Positions 59,781 to 64,000 of a stretch of DNA of 64,000 nt are shown here, in pieces. Within the stretch, counting starts at the first letter, position 1, and each line of letters starts with the position of its first letter. The notes beneath the pieces were generated by a model. That model did not search any database, was not told the DNA's origin, and saw only the letters and a program-made list of their open reading frames with translations. This DNA comes from DATBAX01 sp963723765 (GTDB lineage: Bacteria > Acidobacteriota > Terriglobia > Terriglobales > Acidobacteriaceae). The position numbers and the translations under genes were made by a program. The stretch lies in assembly GCA_963723765.1 (NCBI GenBank), contig CAVRSD010000010.1, forward strand, positions 62,001 through 126,000, read 5' to 3'.

Positions 59781-62700
59781 CTAGAACCTGACGTGAGCGC
59801 CTAGCTGTATGATGCGCGTGCCTCCGACAGTGTTGGTGATGGTTCCTGCGGTGCCGTCGGCCAATTGGGGAACTCCCGTCGAACTGCCACCTACGACTGG
59901 ACACACGCCGTTTACCGGCGGGGTACTCAGCGACAGTGAACAGCCGATGCCAACATTCGCATCCGGATTGGCCCAGTTAATGTGATTGAACACGTTAAAC
60001 ATGTCGGCTCTGATTTCGAGCTTCACCCACTCGCGAACCGAGAACTCTTTTGCGAGACTAAAGTCCACGTTCGAGAAACCCGGTCCAACTAGAGTGTTGC
60101 GTCCGGCATCACCAAAAGTCCCAGGCTGCGGGTTGGCGAAGGCCGCGGGATTGAACCAGTTTGCGTTGGTAGGATGTGACACTTTTGGGTTACCAACAAG
60201 ATCGGGATACAGAGTCGACCCATTGCTAAGGGATGACGACAGACCCGGATCAAGAGCAACCCCGAGTGTGGAACCTTGGATCACCGGGGTGAATGGAACT
60301 CCCGAATGCCACTGGAAAAGAGTGGAAACGCGCCAGCCGCCTGCGACCTGGTCAAGCGCCCCAGGAAGGGCAAATCGGCGACCGCGACCGAACGGCAGTT
60401 CGTACACGATCTGACCGACCAGAGTATTCGTCGAGTTGAAGTCGGACGGACCGTAATTGTCGGATGGAGTGTAGGCGTTCTGATAGACATCGATGCCCGA
60501 TCCATGGCCATTGCCGGTGCCGGTATCAAGCGATTTCGACCAAGCATAATTAACCTGGAAGTTCAGGCCGTACGACATGCGCTTTTGAAGACGCAATTGC
60601 AGCGCATTGTAATTTGAATATCCATCGTAGATTTGCGCCTGAATATTGTTGAAGATGGGGTTGGGATTCCCGCAGTTATAACCCGTGCACCCTAATTCGC
60701 TGACCGGTGCTTGGTTGATATTGGTGGCAAAGTTCAGATTGGAGCCGCGGGTGAAGACATAGCTTGTATCTAACAAGATGTTATCCGCAAACTCGTGCTG
60801 AACGCTGAACAGCAAATTCTGGATATACACCGTAGGCATGTTTCGGGGGTAGTACGATACGCCACTGAAGTTGTTGATTTCAGGTGAAAGAGTTGCCACC
60901 GTCGGAAAGACAACCATGGTGCCGGGAGGTGGGCCCGCTGCCAGTTGGAACGCAGCGCTACCATTGGAGTAGCCGTTGGGACCGACCTGGTGAGGATTGA
61001 AGCCGAGGCCGAGTGCGCCATCCGTGTAATTTTCCGCATCGCGCGGAGCATTAAAAATACCGTAGCTCGCTCGAATGGACCATTTGTCGCGGGGCGACCA
61101 GGCAACGCCGATGCGGGGGGCGAATTCCTTATAATCGGCGTTTTGGATGGTATTCAGTTTTCCTCCAAAGGCCGAATCACTTTGCCCACCAAAGAGGATA
61201 GCGCCTTTGTAAAGCCCGCCATCCGCGGAATTTGGCAGGAATGGGTCATAGGTGCCGAACAGGTTATTACTGACGCCCCAACCGGACTGGATCTGCCAGC
61301 GAAGGCCCAGGTTTAGGGTCAGATGGGATGAGACCTTAAAGTCGTCGCTGGCAAACAGCGCCGTATTCCAGCTGTGAGCGCTGGTTGGATCGGACTCAGA
61401 AACGTACCATCCGTAAACGTCGCCCGCAAGAAAGTCAGCGTACGGAATTCCGGTAACGCCTCCGTTAAACTCAAAATGTCCCGAGTCAATATCGCCCCAG
61501 TTAGTGTAGTTCTGGTAAAGCTTGTCGTATTCTCCACCTACCTTGATGGTGTGCTTGCCGTGAATGAGCGTAAGCACATCGGAGAAGGTGTAAATTCCCT
61601 CGCCTAGAATGGCAGAGATGTTGCCGTTCCCGCCGATGCCCGCGCCTAAATTCGACTGGCCCTGGTTCGCTCCCTGATCGATGGTGATATGAGGGAATAC
61701 ATTGGCTGGAGCATTGGTGCCGTAGGTTGGCTCAAGCCCAATTGAGGTGGGAACGTTTTTACCCAGGGAAGGCGGCGAGTACTTATCGAGCTCGCGGCTT
61801 GCCCCGATATGAATCTCGTTCAATAGACTCGGGCTAATGGTAAAGAGATGCGAGACTTGTCCCGTCAGATTGTCGGTAAAGCCTTCCTGCGTCGCCGTAG
61901 CGTAGTTAGGGAACAGGGGGTCTGCGGGAACGTAAGTCGACACGGTAGGAAAATAATTGAAGCTAAATGAGAGTCTCTGCTTGGAGTTGATATTGTAATC
62001 GACCTTGCCCGTATACCACGTGTTCGTATCCGGACTGCTGCCGTTAAACACAAAATCGTTCGTCGTGTTGGGACAGGTTTGAACGACACCTGCTGATACA
62101 TTTACCGGACCGGGACACCCCGGAAGCCATCCCCGAGCGGTTGCAGCGGGAAAATAGCTCTGAAGCTTTAGAGCGACGGGATCATAGGTTCCCAGAAGCG
62201 TGCCGGTGGTGGGGTCAAAAGCCGAGCCCGTGGAGCCTGCAACCCCGTAAAAATTTCCTGCCTCTTCGGCTGCGGTCGGGTAACTATAATTTCCATGAGT
62301 TGGAACCGACGCAGGATTGCGCTGGTAGAGGAAAAAGAAAAACAGCTTATTCTTAATGACCGGCCCACCTACGCTGCCGCCGTATGTGTTCCAGTGCTCC
62401 ACGGACTTCGGTTCCGGTGCAGGGTTTGAAAAACCTCTGGAGTTGAATGCAGTGTTCTGAATATATTCATAGGCACTGCCATGCCATTGGTTTGTCCCGC
62501 TCTTGGTGATTACGTTAATGGAAGTGAGACCGCCACCATATTCTGGAGGTGCGTTGGCTGAATTGATGCTCACCTCGCCAATGGCGTCAACCGGCATGTA
62601 GTAGTTGCTGCCGTTGAAATCTCTCGGGGCCGTGGCCGGCCCCCCGTCGGACAGGAACATCACGTTGTAGGACTGCGTACCGTTGACTCCAATGGCCTGG

Positions 62701-63239
62701 CCGTTGGCTTCGCCTGCGCCTCCACCGGCATTCACGCCGGGAATCAGTTGAGTCATCGCGGCGCGCCAGTCCGTGCCCACGATTGGCGCCGCGCGGATTG
62801 CTTCAGTAGTAAGGTTCACGCGCTGGTCTGAGGTCTCGGTTTCCACCAATGGGGCGTCTCCTGTTACGACGACCTGCTCACTGGTAGAGCCCACTTGCAA
62901 TGCACCGTCAACCTGGATGGTCTGAATTTCGAGAGTGATCCCATCACGCACAAGATTGCGGAAGCCAGCTTTCGAGAAGGTGATCTTATACAGACCGACG
63001 GAAACCGAAGGCACGTCGTAAATGCCTTCTGCATTGGTGGTTACTACAGTATTCACTCCGGTCTGCACGTTGGTGATGGTTACGGTCACGCCGGAGACGA
63101 CAGCACCAGAGGGATCTGTGGCAGTTCCCTTGATTTCTCCGGTATTGGCATTTTGTCCCAAGGCGAATTGGGTCATCAACAACACTAGTGACAGCAGCAG
63201 GCAGGTTTGACCATACTTGCGCAGTGCATCCGTCTTCAT
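59781..63239 (-). CDS. Oar-like TonB-dependent receptor, probable galactan importer
   Basis: 1152 residues. Signal peptide (LLLSLVLLMTQFALGQ), carboxypeptidase-regulatory domain (GEIKGTATDPSGAVVSGVTV), plug (SINVITKSGTNQWHGSAYEY) and long barrel ending RIIQLGAHVRF. ATG 63239 is set by AGGAGGCTTCGTG directly upstream. First gene of a - strand operon with TPR and GH53 genes, which points to uptake of galactan-derived oligosaccharides. It is divergent from a GH2 gene and the gap carries paired TCCTACTTTAG elements. Confidence 0.93.
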   Translation of the reverse strand: MKTDALRKYGQTCLLLSLVLLMTQFALGQNANTGEIKGTATDPSGAVVSGVTVTITNVQTGVNTVVTTNAEGIYDVPSVSVGLYKITFSKAGFRNLVRDGITLEIQTIQVDGALQVGSTSEQVVVTGDAPLVETETSDQRVNLTTEAIRAAPIVGTDWRAAMTQLIPGVNAGGGAGEANGQAIGVNGTQSYNVMFLSDGGPATAPRDFNGSNYYMPVDAIGEVSINSANAPPEYGGGLTSINVITKSGTNQWHGSAYEYIQNTAFNSRGFSNPAPEPKSVEHWNTYGGSVGGPVIKNKLFFFFLYQRNPASVPTHGNYSYPTAAEEAGNFYGVAGSTGSAFDPTTGTLLGTYDPVALKLQSYFPAATARGWLPGCPGPVNVSAGVVQTCPNTTNDFVFNGSSPDTNTWYTGKVDYNINSKQRLSFSFNYFPTVSTYVPADPLFPNYATATQEGFTDNLTGQVSHLFTISPSLLNEIHIGASRELDKYSPPSLGKNVPTSIGLEPTYGTNAPANVFPHITIDQGANQGQSNLGAGIGGNGNISAILGEGIYTFSDVLTLIHGKHTIKVGGEYDKLYQNYTNWGDIDSGHFEFNGGVTGIPYADFLAGDVYGWYVSESDPTSAHSWNTALFASDDFKVSSHLTLNLGLRWQIQSGWGVSNNLFGTYDPFLPNSADGGLYKGAILFGGQSDSAFGGKLNTIQNADYKEFAPRIGVAWSPRDKWSIRASYGIFNAPRDAENYTDGALGLGFNPHQVGPNGYSNGSAAFQLAAGPPPGTMVVFPTVATLSPEINNFSGVSYYPRNMPTVYIQNLLFSVQHEFADNILLDTSYVFTRGSNLNFATNINQAPVSELGCTGYNCGNPNPIFNNIQAQIYDGYSNYNALQLRLQKRMSYGLNFQVNYAWSKSLDTGTGNGHGSGIDVYQNAYTPSDNYGPSDFNSTNTLVGQIVYELPFGRGRRFALPGALDQVAGGWRVSTLFQWHSGVPFTPVIQGSTLGVALDPGLSSSLSNGSTLYPDLVGNPKVSHPTNANWFNPAAFANPQPGTFGDAGRNTLVGPGFSNVDFSLAKEFSVREWVKLEIRADMFNVFNHINWANPDANVGIGCSLSLSTPPVNGVCPVVGGSSTGVPQLADGTAGTITNTVGGTRIIQLGAHVRF

Positions 63240-63614
63240 CACGAAGCCTCCTGAAAAATAAACTCCCAGTCTCAAGCCGCCCGTTTTGGCGGTCGTTTGT
63301 CGAGATCTCGAAGCCTTCGACCATAGCGTCGGACAGGGCACAGAATTACTCATGCACGCTTGTCTCCTGTGTCGGCTGCCGCACCGGATTCTATGTTTAA
63401 TCGGAAACGCAAGAATCCATCTAAAGTAGGATCGGGAATAAAATGTTCAGCTTGACAACCTTCTATGCAATCTGCTCACCCGGCTCCAGCAGATCAAACT
63501 CCTACTTTAGGAGGATTCACGACTTCTCCCTGACGAATAGAATTGGCAATTCCAAGTTTCAAACGCACGATGTTCTCGCGTATCCAGTCATCATTCGTTA
63601 TTTAAAGAGGAATT
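63240..63614. promoter_or_regulatory. divergent control region of the galactan locus
   Basis: TCTAAAGTAGGA (63420-63431) and TCCTACTTTAGGA (63500-63512) are inverted copies of one element; the second is itself a perfect 5-bp palindrome (TCCTA-CTT-TAGGA). For the receptor gene, TTCTTG and TAGAAT 16 bp apart on the - strand near 63390-63415 form a weak promoter. No coding sequence is seen. Confidence 0.55.
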
Positions 63615-64000
63615 ATGAAAACGATCGTGCTGGGCGCAATCATTCTGCTTGCTTTCTCGCGGCCAGTCATCGCCTCGACCCGGTTGGATCTAAACAACGA
63701 TTGGCAATTTCGCACTGACCCTGATCAAAAAGGCGAGACGGCTGAGTGGCAGAAACAACCACCTTCCGGCACGGCATCCATTAATATTCCACACACTTGG
63801 AACCTTGGTAGGCACGATGGATATCTTGGCAAAGCCTGGTACTTTCGAACATTTGAACTTCCTACGCAGTCTAAATCCCTGCATGTGGAATTGCATTTCG
63901 GTGCCACATTCTATTCATCCCGGGTTTGGCTGAATGGAGTGGAGCTCGGAAAACACGAAGGCGGATACACCGCTTATTCCTTCGACATCACCCCACACCT
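63615..64000 (+). CDS. glycoside hydrolase family 2 protein (3' truncated by window)
   Basis: The frame is open to the window edge. Signal peptide MKTIVLGAIILLAFSRPVIA, then LDLNNDWQFRTDPDQKG, INIPHTWNLGRHDGYLGKAW, YFRTFELP and SSRVWLNGVELGKHEGGYTA with SFDIT. This is the jelly-roll sugar-binding domain that opens GH2 beta-galactosidases and relatives. AAAGAGGAATT precedes ATG 63615. Divergent from the galactan receptor operon, so a periplasmic beta-galactosidase completing galactan breakdown is likely. Confidence 0.9.
   Translation, partial: MKTIVLGAIILLAFSRPVIASTRLDLNNDWQFRTDPDQKGETAEWQKQPPSGTASINIPHTWNLGRHDGYLGKAWYFRTFELPTQSKSLHVELHFGATFYSSRVWLNGVELGKHEGGYTAYSFDITPH

Noticed and set aside
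1..64000. CRISPR arrays, insertion sequences, prophage or toxin-antitoxin genes
   Set aside because: No regularly spaced repeats, transposase, integrase or phage structural motifs were seen on either strand.

Overview
The window looks like a chromosomal segment of an Acidobacteriota (Terriglobia-type) bacterium. The evidence is a VWFA-related protein of the acidobacterial type, two giant Oar-like TonB-dependent receptors with N-terminal carboxypeptidase-regulatory domains, a fused MoaD-MoaE, and secreted TPR and glycoside hydrolase proteins. No plasmid, phage, transposase, integrase or CRISPR genes are visible.

Layout. Positions 1-20 kb are a housekeeping block, almost all on the + strand: tail of a FecR-like protein, moaD-moaE, VWA protein, TonB receptor, Hfq-like protein, inositol monophosphatase, DUF1684, an aconitase-family enzyme with permuted domains, ferredoxin, recO, glyQ, glyS, ppdK. 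It ends near tRNA-Glu(TTC). From about 20 to 56 kb lies an accessory patchwork of short operons for redox, detoxification and small-molecule metabolism: TetR/azoR/DoxX, keto-acid decarboxylase, enoyl-CoA hydratase/VOC/metallo-beta-lactamase/DJ-1, several VOC and DoxX proteins, a MOSC-ferredoxin reductase fusion, peroxiredoxin, and four Asp-nucleophile alpha/beta hydrolases with cupins. Gene remnants (fucP, DoxX, two alcohol dehydrogenases) are scattered among them. Positions 56-64 kb hold a probable galactan-use locus: TonB receptor, TPR protein and GH53 lipoprotein on the - strand, divergent from a GH2 enzyme.

Two systems stand out. First, 39.0-45.3 kb carries a CRP/FNR-type regulator, a perfect TGTGA-N6-TCACA site, and then genes for a decaheme DmsE/MtrA-type cytochrome, a large beta-barrel, a monoheme cytochrome, a NapC-like tetraheme quinol oxidase and a small membrane protein. 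Together these could carry electrons from quinol across the outer membrane. The cytochrome and barrel are broken by single-base insertions. Second, five copies of one promoter design are spread over 26 kb. Each has a LysR-type box (CAAT-N11-ATTG) overlapping the -35, followed at identical spacing by TTCTGG (four of five) and a -10. Every copy points at the gene it precedes (enoyl-CoA hydratase, DUF6582, VOC, cupin, epoxide hydrolase). They define a likely regulon whose regulator is not in this window.

Seven reading-frame breaks, including one in the essential glyQ, are all +1 insertions. Sequencing or assembly error is therefore a live explanation for several apparent pseudogenes.
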